From the NCBI GenBank assembly GCA_963666505.2, contig CAXXXL010000001.1, positions 434,001-498,000 of the forward strand: a stretch of 64,000 bases of DNA, in the 5' to 3' direction. A program made the translations under genes and the position numbers. Each line of letters opens with the position of its first letter. Within the stretch, counting starts at the first letter, position 1. This document shows positions 37,601 through 44,853 of the stretch, piece by piece. The notes under the pieces are model-generated. The model was not told the origin of the DNA. It was given only the letters and a program-made list of their open reading frames with translations, and searched no databases. Source of the DNA: JABGQS01 sp963666505. Its GTDB lineage: Bacteria > Bacillota > Clostridia > Christensenellales > SZUA-584.

Positions 37601-40600
37601 TACAGCTGACAGGAACGAGTTCTAATACGATAGTTGTTATGAACTCTGATATCAGCATAACCGGACCGGTCGACACAGCCGGCAGCGCATACTTTACAGT
37701 CGTTGCAACTCCTTTCCTGCGGTGGAACGGTGTTACGAATCTGACATTTACCGCTACGGATACATATGCCAGAGAAACTTCGGGATACGAAACACAAACG
37801 CAGAGTGTGCAGGTAGTTGAACTTACCGTAAGTTCGGTCAACCAGCCGCCGGAACCGGAAGCGGACAACCTTACTATGAATGAGGGTGAGACAAAGTCGT
37901 TCAACGTTATAGCGAACGACTATGACCCGGATGAAGACACAAACCCGGCTGAAGAAGACCTGACTGTAGACAGCGTAAGCTTCTCTGGAAGCGATGTTGG
38001 CACACCAGTCGGAACGATAGCAGTAGATGGCGACAAGAACGTTAAGTTCACACCGGCAGTGGGATATGAGGACTGGAACGGAGTATTACACTTCACATAT
38101 ACCGTTATAGATATGTCCGGTGCAACGGCGCAGCAGGAATGTACGCTTACGATAAACCAGGTAAACGACGCCCCCGTGGCGGTTGTGGACGCCTATACTA
38201 TAACTGAAGGTCAGGCAATAAGCTTCAATCCGGTAGACAACGATACCGATATTGATATGAATCCTACTCTTAACGCAGACCCGGACGCAGAGGAAATTTG
38301 GGTTACGGCTGACGGCTTCTCTGGAGTATACAGCACAAGCTCGATAGAGTTCAACGTTGAAACGCAGACACTTTACTATGCACCTGCTTCAGATTTCAAC
38401 GGAACTGACGAGTTCTTCTATACACTGACTGACGGGGATACTTCTGTTCAAGGTATAATAAGAATAACAGTAAACCCGGTTGAGGACGACCCGACAGCGG
38501 TTAATGATACGGGCATATCGGTAGCTGAAGAAGCGACTGTTACAATCGACGTTACTGACAACGACAGCGATACTGACTCGGATGATCTGCTGAACCTTGA
38601 CGCAAGCGCTAAAAATAACGGCAGCCTGACGGTGATAGAGGTCAACGGAACGGCTATAGCCGAGGGTGAAACGCTGGCAGTAGATAACGGAAGCGTAAAG
38701 CTTGTCAGCAACAACCTTGAGTATACAGGCGATGACGATTTCGTCGGCAGCGACAGCTTCATGTACACGATAAAGAACTCAGACAACAGGACAGCTACGG
38801 CTACGGTTTACGTGACTGTGACGGATGTTAATGACACTCCGAGCGCAGAGCCGCTGACTGACAGCTTAACAGAGGGCGACGGAGCGCAGACGTATGATAT
38901 AGACAACCTGATAGACGACATAGACCTTGACAATCCGAGCAGCACAGAAGAGCTGACAGTTACTATTCAGAGCTCGACGTATCCGGCGGACGTATCGTTT
39001 GACAGCGACACAAATATAGTGACGTTCACGCCGAAAACCGACTTCAACGGTGAATTTGTGATAACGTACCGTGTGACAGACAGCGCAAATGCATGGGCAG
39101 AGAACACGATAACGATAACTGTTGCGCCGGTTGAGGACGACCCGACAGCGGTTAATGATACGGGCATATCGGTAGCTGAAGAAGCGACTGTTACGATAGA
39201 CGTTACTGACAACGACAGTGATACCGACTCGGATGACCTGCTGAACCTTGACGCAAGCGCTAAAAATGATGGCAGTCTGACGGTGATAGAGGTCAACGGA
39301 ACGGCTATAGCGGAAGGTGAAACGCTGGCAGTAGATAACGGAAGCGTAAAGCTTGTCAGCAACAACCTTGAGTATACAGGCGATGACGATTTCGTCGGCA
39401 GCGACAGCTTCACGTACACGATAAAGAACTCAGATAACAGGACGGCTACGGCTACTGTATACGTGACTGTGACGGATGTTAATGACACTCCGAGCGCAGA
39501 TCCGCTGACTGACAGCTTAACAGAGGGCGACGGAGCGCAGACGTATGATATAGACAACCTGATAGACGATATAGACCTTGACAACCCAAGCAGCACGGAA
39601 GAGCTGACAGTTACTATTCAGAGCTCGACGTATCCGGCGGACGTATCGTTTGACAGCGACACAAATATAGTGACGTTCACGCCGAAAACCGACTTCAACG
39701 GTGAATTTGTGATAACGTACCGTGTGACAGACAGCGCAAATGCATGGGCAGAGAACACGATAACGATAACTGTTGCGCCGGTTGAGGACGACCCGACAGC
39801 GGTTAATGATACGGGCATATCGGTAGCTGAAGAAGCGACTGTTACGATAGACGTTACTGACAACGACAGTGATACCGACTCGGATGACCTGCTGAACCTT
39901 GACGCAAGCGCTAAAAATGATGGCAGTCTGACGGTGATAGAGGTCAACGGAACGGCTATAGCGGAAGGTGAAACGCTGGCAGTAGATAACGGAAGTGTTA
40001 AGCTTGTCAGCAACAACCTTGAGTATACAGGCGATGACGATTTTGTGGGCAGCGACAGCTTCACGTACACGATAAAGAACTCAGACAACAGGACAGCTAC
40101 TGCTACGGTGTACGTGACTGTGACGGATGTCAACGATACTCCGAGCGCGCAGCCGCTGACAGACAGCATAACGGAAGGTGACGGAGCGCAGACGTATGAT
40201 ATAGACAACCTGATAGACGACATAGACCTTGACAACCCAAGCAGCACAGAAGAGCTGACAGTTACTATTCAGAGCTCGACGTATCCGGCGGATGTATCGT
40301 TTGACAGCGACACAAATATAGTGACGTTCACGCCGAAAACCGACTTCAACGGTGACTTTGTGATAACGTACCGTGTGACAGACAGCGCAGACGCATGGGC
40401 GGAGAACACGATAACGATAACTGTTGCGCCGGTTGAGGACGACCCGACAGCGGTTAATGATACGGGCATATCGGTAGCTGAAGAAGCGACTGTTACGATA
40501 GACGTTACTGACAACGACAGTGATACCGACTCGGATGACCTGCTGAACCTTGACGCAAGCGCTAAAAATGATGGCAGCCTGACGGTGATAGAGGTCAACG

Positions 40601-40809
40601 GAACGGCTATAGCGGAAGGTGAAACGTTGGCAGTAGATAACGGAAGCGTAAAGCTTGTCAGCAACAACCTTGAGTATACAGGCGATGACGATTTCGTCGG
40701 CAGCGACAGCTTCATGTACACGATAAAGAACTCAGACAACAGGACAGCTACGGCTACTGTATACGTGACTGTGACGGATGTTAATGACACTCCGAGCGCG
40801 AGCCGCTGA
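28642..40809 (+). CDS. Giant cadherin-like (tandem-95/VCBS type) surface protein, N-terminal 4,055 residues
   Basis: Signal peptide at residues 1-38 (ending NTVKAQ), then ~150 residues without clear repeats. Ig-like modules (DTAAPELESSYNSDWTNQD, DRTPPENISAPTYNNSWTNQ) cover about residues 195-460. After that come cadherin/Ig-like repeats of 85-120 residues, each opening with VNDAPVAVND-like linkers and containing Ca-binding type acidic motifs (DNDSDTD, NDTDID). About 34 linkers fall in this part. This suggests a fibrous adhesin or matrix protein, rigidified by calcium. Relative to sibling repeats, one base is missing at about 40799 (GCGCGCAG became GCGCGAG). This ends the frame at 40809 with a few wrong residues. 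SD AGAGGTG precedes the ATG. Confidence 0.9.
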   Translation: MIKNKTGVLKKFLAGLLVIVFAFVTMPFGGLLNTVKAQTPSQFNINLSTINSRWATMNATRSDSQLIFNTAEQGVASIMLNITDTDLQSAIDTSTVTVSSSIDGSVSGFGTPLEGEPDHTSELNIRFGVDAGSTYSASPSGQDSHVITGDGSFSLSTGSVTIPAGTRWIRIETSVTTPAQTEAAAETTLTNSVTIVPDTAAPELESSYNSDWTNQDIVVTINASDNIGIKGIYDLEDNLLTSGDSYAYTVTQEGTNSASFYAVDYAENISQTFTLDVSNLDRTPPENISAPTYNNSWTNQPVDITFAQLTQTQGTSPISYAVSLDGGSTYSTFEGNVYSLTESGEVTSIYKIVDEAGNESDNTVTATTRYDGVPPSIDDIDITRVAGRNDYDVTVSDAHSGISEVKYAPGFQDASYFTSGGTDITLELSFSSTTTQQFTVFAKDNAGNTSIAQINEMNVLPTIAQIDDITIDEDAAFEIQLTVGDDITAATDLIITAASSDTAVQPDITAYSGEGNVYLMIDPLDNANTGTGSLTMTVNVQDGDGDSVQTTFNLTVTPVNDAPTAIGDIASTQENTAVTIAVLENDSDIEEDELSIDSYEQPSHGSVTQSGDDLIYTPTSGWAGDDSFAYYVTDSTDTSMAVVAVTVANENDAPVAVNDSAVTNEDTQITISVTDNDTDKDLGVDPDEELTVTLSTENTASLGSTSVSGNSIVYDPNENAYGQDTFEYIITDAYGLTDTAVVTVKINSINDAPTLTGYPADYSVPEDSVDASFTFTVDDVETDNGDLMVQAISQNPALISNTSVSLSVDAVTGVCTVTYDTITNKNGTLDIKLLVSDGVASDYYMLPMTISPVNDAPVGVDDDMSQKWVVFEDIEKSLDLSLLTQNDTDIDGDELTVTGVSNVSSGSLVCDSGEIYTYTSASGYSGNVTFTYTLSDGNATSTATATIKVLESDDAPVLVIDPSNDNDCVEDLFENNLVVHASDEDTDYTDLELSAESSNELLLSSDNITIINNGSGEYELSFEPTEHGNGTTDITVYLSDGTTEVSQTFTYTIDPAQDAPVAVDDSYAIAQGRTEYIIPIANDYDFDNEPLELAAEDSFTLPQEGTLIRSARGFKYTAPADANGTYTFTYTITDGTDTDTATVTLLVGNYDDLNIPDISEIGNVDTIINSTLADIPFTATHTNGIALINAVSSDQTIIQNSDLNIIDNGDGDYVLELALMPDVTGVTDITITVTSTNGRIAVRQFSVNVYPDNQTPVAVADTLTGAVEDHDFSFTAAQLLANDTDIEGDTLSIVGMSAPGGSRAYITGDGTNYTYHPNPDEFGNVTFYYWITDGNSVSAAGSVTLVVEGEEDLPNGRPDYFVCANELGSESVTIPLSTTQNGGILDNDYDVDGDSLYFYMIGTQPQHGTLSFLENGDIVYTRNTIAPGDYGYDYFTYYVADNDPDSPDFNTDNDVEKDPTTVTIQDHYDASFWVYGLYRTCDEDCDPFTINVSFSKSTAYSGTFILHQPTATKGTVVIDENSYSDGSQLSMTYQPDADATGFDTFTYTVEDTDTGLTRTATIQIFIKPLNDAPYFTVNPETDWTRQEDGSMTLSVEFTDDDNDIEDVELSVYITNQSNAYPIALTREIVVTRDPEDLTKATAVIPFVENANGTFTVVFEITDGLDYTTVYSDGTVTPVDDAPVTPNVGIGAIEEDTSVLTDIMTLVSDVDNSASELVLSITTNASNGTASIDEGQILYVPDFNYFGTDSIVYRVSSQDGTVYSEGQITYTITSVNDVPYVYDVDYYVVSDEDMQFNVNFKAFDYEDDESYSDADEVTYTFESSNTTLIPVENITLEAYTDEAKLLTIDPAANKFGEAVITIIATDTDGAVTTLDFNVVITSVNDLPEGNADSVLTDEDTNVTFSVLGNDYDIEDSESELDDLKLKISSISECANGGVAINAGGGQITYSPLLNENGTDSLTYTLMDSFGETVVVNVTITINPVNDAPVAYDDEGTVREGEQVVIDLTANDTDVEFDSGEAAGQLSIESVSGNMEGSSVTFGNSSITYTASSDIVGTVVDELTYVVTDGELTDTATVFITVTQVNDPPAAANDENNNMNTEGDSWEFEEDTTGVFVVDITDPDTPTANLLITIVSDGQAFVEDANIQVSNTPEGNKRITLVPIENAFGQFTITFTVSDGEVETTEYFPVIITPVNDSPVLTVYDVTVNEQATANKTATAVDVETASGDLVYSLASPASHGTAAVNANGQYSYTSDADYNGSDSFDITVTDEGGLTDTKTVNVTVEYVNDDPDAVNDGYTIDESASATTFDVLVNDTDVDIVYGDSLTITSVGTPTHGTAVINNNKIDYTPQQYNNKPVTFTYTITDEHGGTDTATVSVSINAIDNNPANGDDSYTIAEDSGVHYFDVLENDDVDTDEALNVSLDTLTLVSVTPTTPANSLVCIVEDNQLKYQPALNFYGTDEVTYIMRDASGEETYNFTATINVTPVNDAPTISDIANELEGSEDTNIVTSCSIGDVETSDDNLVVSATWDNDTLINSVNISTTGATRTITVIPEADMSGQALITVRVKDEGNLTDTDTFTVVFAAVNDTPTPNDHDDNATTDENTTIYVDVLANDDVDLQCEGDDLGIVPGSITESAATPYGGTYNIVQRTVQQTLINSSGEEYTVDVTRDVIEFIPVADWTSKDYYDVVVSYTMFETSDEGTTYTATYKLNIRITPVNDAPAIDIQVPDDTEDTDQLTILEDAVDGTGLITVTVNDEEDGNSTLTVSLDDLTEDPGNYTPSIPLLEESGVTIAGDTDDTRTLQAIMHEDESGIVYIRLKVTDFEGLTAVDTLAVTVQPTQDAPSGGDDVFTTDEDTPILLDVLANDDVDQSTQGSLSTVQSIVSAPSHGTAVISDNKVLYTPDQDYYNDGAGAGEDDSFVYEMMDGNEATAQFTVTMYVDPVNDAPVLYFVDDETPTDDNKISTPEETPRTLTLYVQDVDNDVADIQLTGTSSNTIVVMNSDISITGPVDTAGSAYFTVVATPFLRWNGVTNLTFTATDTYARETSGYETQTQSVQVVELTVSSVNQPPEPEADNLTMNEGETKSFNVIANDYDPDEDTNPAEEDLTVDSVSFSGSDVGTPVGTIAVDGDKNVKFTPAVGYEDWNGVLHFTYTVIDMSGATAQQECTLTINQVNDAPVAVVDAYTITEGQAISFNPVDNDTDIDMNPTLNADPDAEEIWVTADGFSGVYSTSSIEFNVETQTLYYAPASDFNGTDEFFYTLTDGDTSVQGIIRITVNPVEDDPTAVNDTGISVAEEATVTIDVTDNDSDTDSDDLLNLDASAKNNGSLTVIEVNGTAIAEGETLAVDNGSVKLVSNNLEYTGDDDFVGSDSFMYTIKNSDNRTATATVYVTVTDVNDTPSAEPLTDSLTEGDGAQTYDIDNLIDDIDLDNPSSTEELTVTIQSSTYPADVSFDSDTNIVTFTPKTDFNGEFVITYRVTDSANAWAENTITITVAPVEDDPTAVNDTGISVAEEATVTIDVTDNDSDTDSDDLLNLDASAKNDGSLTVIEVNGTAIAEGETLAVDNGSVKLVSNNLEYTGDDDFVGSDSFTYTIKNSDNRTATATVYVTVTDVNDTPSADPLTDSLTEGDGAQTYDIDNLIDDIDLDNPSSTEELTVTIQSSTYPADVSFDSDTNIVTFTPKTDFNGEFVITYRVTDSANAWAENTITITVAPVEDDPTAVNDTGISVAEEATVTIDVTDNDSDTDSDDLLNLDASAKNDGSLTVIEVNGTAIAEGETLAVDNGSVKLVSNNLEYTGDDDFVGSDSFTYTIKNSDNRTATATVYVTVTDVNDTPSAQPLTDSITEGDGAQTYDIDNLIDDIDLDNPSSTEELTVTIQSSTYPADVSFDSDTNIVTFTPKTDFNGDFVITYRVTDSADAWAENTITITVAPVEDDPTAVNDTGISVAEEATVTIDVTDNDSDTDSDDLLNLDASAKNDGSLTVIEVNGTAIAEGETLAVDNGSVKLVSNNLEYTGDDDFVGSDSFMYTIKNSDNRTATATVYVTVTDVNDTPSASR

Positions 40810-41412
40810 CTGACAGCATAACGGAAGGTGACGGAGCGCAGACGTATGATATAGACAACCTGATAGACGACATAGACCTTGACAACCCAAGCAGCACAGA
40901 AGAGCTGACGGTTACTATTCAGAGCTCGACGTATCCGGCGGACATATCGTTTGACAGCAGCACTAATATAGTGACGTTCACGCCGAAAACCGACTTTAAC
41001 GGTGAATTTGTGATAACGTACCGTGTGACAGACAGCGCAAATGCATGGGCAGAGAACACGATAACGATAACTGTTGCGCCGGTGAGGACGACCCGACAGC
41101 GGTTAATGATACGGGCATATCGGTAGCTGAAGAAGCGACTGTTACGATAGACGTTACTGACAACGACAGTGATACCGACTCGGATGACCTGCTGAACCTT
41201 GACGCAAGCGCTAAAAATGACGGCAGTCTGACGGTGATAGAGGTCAACGGAACGGCTATAGCGGAAGGAGAAACGCTGACAGTAGATAACGGAAGCGTAA
41301 AGCTTGTCAGCAACAACCTTGAGTATACAGGCGATGACGATTTCGTCGGCAGCGACAGCTTCATGTACACGATAAAGAACAGCGACAACAGGACAGCTAC
41401 GGCTACTGTGTA
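38479..41412 (+). repeat. Tandem 651-bp (217-residue) near-identical repeats inside the giant gene
   Basis: Units begin with codons for VEDDPTAVND at 38479, 39130, 39781, 40432 and 41082. Spacing is exactly 651, 651, 651 and 650 bp; the last is short because of a missing base. Each unit encodes two ~108-residue domains (VEDDPTAVND... and VNDTPSA...). The fifth copy is complete only for its first domain, to about 41412, and then diverges. Copies differ at scattered, mostly silent positions (AATAACGGCAGC versus AATGATGGCAGT), so they are separate copies. Recent amplification, or homogenisation by gene conversion, is the simplest explanation. Confidence 0.9.
40799..41082 (+). other. Repeat segment read in a third frame between two 1-nt deletions
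   Basis: Compared with sibling repeats, a base is missing at about 40799 and again at about 41082 (GCCGGTTGAGG became GCCGGTGAGG). Between them an intact repeat continues for ~94 codons in its own frame (QPLTDSITEGDGAQTYDIDN through ENTITITVAP). Restoring both bases gives one ORF from 28642 to 44806, 16,167 nt and 5,388 residues. The intact middle suggests sequence-consensus errors in a repeat, or very recent mutations. Confidence 0.85.
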
Positions 41413-44400
41413 CGTTACAGTGACTGACGTTAATGACACTCCGAGCGCGCAGCCGCTGACTGATACGATAGACGAAGACGACCCTGAGCAGGTATATGAC
41501 ATTGATGACTTGATAGATGATGCGGACCTGTATAATCCGTCCAGCACGGAGGAGCTTACAGTTGCAATAGTAAGCTCGACGAACCCAAGCGATATTTCGT
41601 TCAACAGCAGCACAAACGAGGTGACATACAAGCCTGCGGCGAACTACAACGGGACATTCGTTATAACCTATAGGGTTACTGACAAAGCCGGCGCATGGGC
41701 AGAGAACACCATAACTATAACTGTCAATCCGGTGGGAGACACCCCGGTGAGCAACACGGAGAGCCTGTCGATTGATGAGGATGAGTATGTGTCTGCATGG
41801 CGTACACTGGATGTGCTGGATAACGATACGGACATAGACGAAGGTACAAACCCGGCGTTTGAAGATGTGAAGATTACCGGGCTCATATATGACAATATGG
41901 CGTATGTGGATATGCAGATTTCGTCTGACGAAAAGAGCTTGGAGATCAAGACGGCTGCGAACTGGAACGGTCTTGTAACGTTCACCTATACTGTTACGGA
42001 CGAATACGGGCTGACAAGCTCGGCTGAGTCCACAGTGCAGGTAGTTCAGGTTAATGATGTTCCGGTCGCAGGAGCAGACAGCACTACTACGCCTGAAGAT
42101 ACGCCGGTGACGTTCAATATATTCGATAACGACAGCGACGTGGACATGGTGGATGTTATCAACGAGAATCCATCCGGAGACTCCATAGCGATAAGCGCAG
42201 TTACGGGAGCACAGCACGGCAGCTTGTCGTACGATTCGGGTGAGCTGACATATACTCCTGATGCTGACTTTAACGGAACGGAGAACATAACGTATACGCT
42301 TTCAGACCAGCACGGAGGAGTGGTCACAGGTCATGTAACTATAACGGTTACGCAGGTGTATGATGCACCAAGAGCACAGGATGACACTAAGACAGCGCCG
42401 GAGGATACTGCGGATGTTGTTATTGAGGTGTTGACGAATGACTATAACCCGGACAGCGACAGCGGAATTAACGCAGTACCGACATCATCGACGCTGACAA
42501 TAACAGGAGTTACGACGCCGCTGCCTGCGGGATGCGGAACGGTGGAGATATCCGGAAGTACTCTGGTGTTCCATCCGGCTGCGAACTTCGATGGTGTTGC
42601 ACAGTTTGTGTATACGGTAAAGAACAGCAGTGAACTGACAGATACGGCAACTGTAACCGTAACGATGACTGGCTCTTCAGATGTGCCGACTGCGCAGGAT
42701 TGTGCAAAAGAGGTGCCGGAAGACAGCAGCATTGACGTTGATATGAACGATTACGTAAGCGACCCGGATGAAGAAGAGTTGACGGTAAGTATAACGACTG
42801 ACTGCGTTCATGGCACGGCGAGCGTAGACTCGAATAACGTTATCACATATACGCCGGATCCGAACTTCAACGGTGAAGACAGCATAGGATATACAGTAAC
42901 GGACGAGCAGAACAACACGGACAGTGCAACACTGAGTATAACTATATTACAGGTGAACGATGAGCCTGTGGTACTGCCGGATTCGGGCGAAGGCAATGAG
43001 GACAACGCAGTTACGATCCTGGTGCTCGTAAACGACAGCGACATAGACACCAATGAAGTATTGAACGCAAAGCCGGAAGATGAGTGGCTGCAGATCGACC
43101 CGAACGGATTTACAGGGCTTGAAAACGGCACAGCGACGGTTTCCGGCTCGGCAGTGGTGTTCACACCTGCTGCTAACTGGCACGGTACTGAAGTGTTTGA
43201 GTATACAGCGGTTGACCAGTCGGGAGCAAAGGTTAAAGGCACAGTTTCGGTCAAGATCAACCCGGTAAATGATATACCTGCTGCGGTAGCCGGATATGAC
43301 AACGAGCTTGACGAGGATGATGGCATCACGTTTGACGCTGCAGACCTTGTATTCGACCCGGATATAGATTCAGCCGGTGATGTGTTGACGTACAGCATAG
43401 TTACACAGAGCACGAACGGAAAGGCCACGGTAAGCGGAAACGTTATCAAGTACGTGCCGAAATCTAATTATAACGGCAGCGACAGCTTTACATTAAAAGC
43501 CGTTGACAGCGAAGGCAAAGAGCTTGTCACTGTGATAGAGCTGCACATTGACCAGGTGAACGACAAGCCTGTTGCAAAGAATGACAGTGATAATTGCGAG
43601 GAAGACAGCTCGGTAACGATAGACGTGCTTGCAAACGACAGTGATATAGACATGAACACGGCGCTCAACGAGTTCCCGAAGAAGGAAAGCCTGACAATAG
43701 TAGACGGAAGCTTTGAAGGACTGGAGAACGGCAGCGCTGCTGTCGAAAACGGTATGCTGGTCTATACTCCGGATAAAGACTTCTATGGTGAGGAAGTATT
43801 CACGTATACCGTAAAGGATGCAAAAGGCAGGACAGCCAAAGCTACGGTGAGTGTTGAAATCAGCAATATTCTGGACGTGCCGGTGATAGTTGAGTTTACT
43901 TCGCCGGATGCAGGCAGCGCTTACACAAGCGGACAGGAAGTTGGTGCAGCGTGGACTGTTGACAATCCTGAAGGAGTAGACCTTGTATATACACTTGAGC
44001 TCTTTGACGGACAGGACTGGAAAACAGTCGGTGAGAACCTTACTGCAAGAGAGCTTGGGTATATTGTAGAGGATTACATAACGCAGACCGACCAGGCGCA
44101 GTTTGCTGTGACGGGATATTATGACTCTGATGAAACGAACAAGGTATATTCCGAAAAGTTCATAATAGACAATGTGGCACCTGCAGACACGCAGTATGAC
44201 GTGGACGCCGGCGACGGAACGGTGATCGTAACACTTGGAGACAGCGATGACCTTGTTGAGTATGAGTACCTGTATTCAGTAGACGGCGGCAGTGAGTTGT
44301 TTGATGTTAACAATGGTCAGATCGAAGTTGGCGAGGGTGTAAAGACTATTACGATATACGCACGGGACGAGCTTGGAAATCTTGTTAAGGTAAGGACTAT

Positions 44401-44806
44401 CACGATAGAAGATGAGCTGGTCGCACAGGGCATATTGGATACCGGTAAGGATGACAATGGAGCCGGCGGCATAGGCGGATACTGGTATCTGCTGATTGCC
44501 GGTCTGCTGCTGATATTACTGATTCTGTTTGCGGTGCTGTATAAGAATATAATCTTTGAGTTCACTTATGAAGACGGCACGACAAAGAGAGTTGCGATGT
44601 ATAAGCGACACAGCGAAGACGGAATATCCGTTAAGTTGAAGGAACGCCATTTCGAGGGCGCAGCCTCGGTAATAATGACGATGAAAGAGGGCATCACGAA
44701 GAAGATGCAGGGCAACAGCGTCAAGGTGAATATGGATGATATACCGGTGAAAGACGTTCAAGTGCCCGAAAACGCAGATGGCAGATTTGAAGATACTATA
44801 GCGTAA
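41045..44806 (+). CDS. Giant cadherin-like surface protein, C-terminal 1,250 residues with membrane anchor
   Basis: This continues the gene above after the second frameshift. The first ~13 residues from the ATG at 41045 are an out-of-frame reading of the middle segment; true homology begins at 41082. About nine more cadherin-like repeats follow, then a different beta-rich region (FTSPDAGSAYTSGQEVGAAW, 'DNVAPADTQYDVDAGDG'). A single membrane helix (residues ~1146-1168, YWYLLIAGLLLILLILFAVL) and an ~85-residue cytoplasmic tail with basic and acidic segments end the protein. There is no LPXTG motif. A helix plus tail raises the possibility of a link to cytoplasmic partners. It could be expressed separately only if the frameshifts are real. 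Confidence 0.88.
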   Translation: MGREHDNDNCCAGEDDPTAVNDTGISVAEEATVTIDVTDNDSDTDSDDLLNLDASAKNDGSLTVIEVNGTAIAEGETLTVDNGSVKLVSNNLEYTGDDDFVGSDSFMYTIKNSDNRTATATVYVTVTDVNDTPSAQPLTDTIDEDDPEQVYDIDDLIDDADLYNPSSTEELTVAIVSSTNPSDISFNSSTNEVTYKPAANYNGTFVITYRVTDKAGAWAENTITITVNPVGDTPVSNTESLSIDEDEYVSAWRTLDVLDNDTDIDEGTNPAFEDVKITGLIYDNMAYVDMQISSDEKSLEIKTAANWNGLVTFTYTVTDEYGLTSSAESTVQVVQVNDVPVAGADSTTTPEDTPVTFNIFDNDSDVDMVDVINENPSGDSIAISAVTGAQHGSLSYDSGELTYTPDADFNGTENITYTLSDQHGGVVTGHVTITVTQVYDAPRAQDDTKTAPEDTADVVIEVLTNDYNPDSDSGINAVPTSSTLTITGVTTPLPAGCGTVEISGSTLVFHPAANFDGVAQFVYTVKNSSELTDTATVTVTMTGSSDVPTAQDCAKEVPEDSSIDVDMNDYVSDPDEEELTVSITTDCVHGTASVDSNNVITYTPDPNFNGEDSIGYTVTDEQNNTDSATLSITILQVNDEPVVLPDSGEGNEDNAVTILVLVNDSDIDTNEVLNAKPEDEWLQIDPNGFTGLENGTATVSGSAVVFTPAANWHGTEVFEYTAVDQSGAKVKGTVSVKINPVNDIPAAVAGYDNELDEDDGITFDAADLVFDPDIDSAGDVLTYSIVTQSTNGKATVSGNVIKYVPKSNYNGSDSFTLKAVDSEGKELVTVIELHIDQVNDKPVAKNDSDNCEEDSSVTIDVLANDSDIDMNTALNEFPKKESLTIVDGSFEGLENGSAAVENGMLVYTPDKDFYGEEVFTYTVKDAKGRTAKATVSVEISNILDVPVIVEFTSPDAGSAYTSGQEVGAAWTVDNPEGVDLVYTLELFDGQDWKTVGENLTARELGYIVEDYITQTDQAQFAVTGYYDSDETNKVYSEKFIIDNVAPADTQYDVDAGDGTVIVTLGDSDDLVEYEYLYSVDGGSELFDVNNGQIEVGEGVKTITIYARDELGNLVKVRTITIEDELVAQGILDTGKDDNGAGGIGGYWYLLIAGLLLILLILFAVLYKNIIFEFTYEDGTTKRVAMYKRHSEDGISVKLKERHFEGAASVIMTMKEGITKKMQGNSVKVNMDDIPVKDVQVPENADGRFEDTIA

Positions 44807-44815
44807 AATTAAACG

Positions 44816-44846
44816 AAAAAAGCCTCCGTAATCCGGAGGCTTTTTA
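44816..44846. terminator. Bidirectional terminator between the giant gene and the nucleoside hydrolase gene
   Basis: GCCTCCG/CGGAGGC stem with a 5-nt loop, six A before and five T after. It serves the two convergent transcripts. Confidence 0.9.
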
Positions 44847-44853
44847 TATGCTG

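Noticed and set aside
40790..41095. Programmed ribosomal frameshifting in the giant gene
   Set aside because: No slippery heptamer with a downstream structure is seen, and two separate shifts would be needed; single missing bases relative to sibling repeats explain it better.
38479..41412. CRISPR array or mobile repeat
   Set aside because: The 651-bp units are in-frame coding repeats of cadherin-like domains without spacers.
40919..42217. Long antisense ORFs under the giant gene (for example 432 codons at 40919-42217 and 341 codons at 34822-35847, minus strand)
   Set aside because: They are shadows of a repetitive, biased coding strand; their translations show no domain, and the shadow ORFs recur at the same place in each repeat.
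44400..44806. LPXTG sortase anchor on the giant protein
   Set aside because: No LPXTG-like pentapeptide precedes the C-terminal helix, and the helix is followed by a long tail rather than a short basic end.
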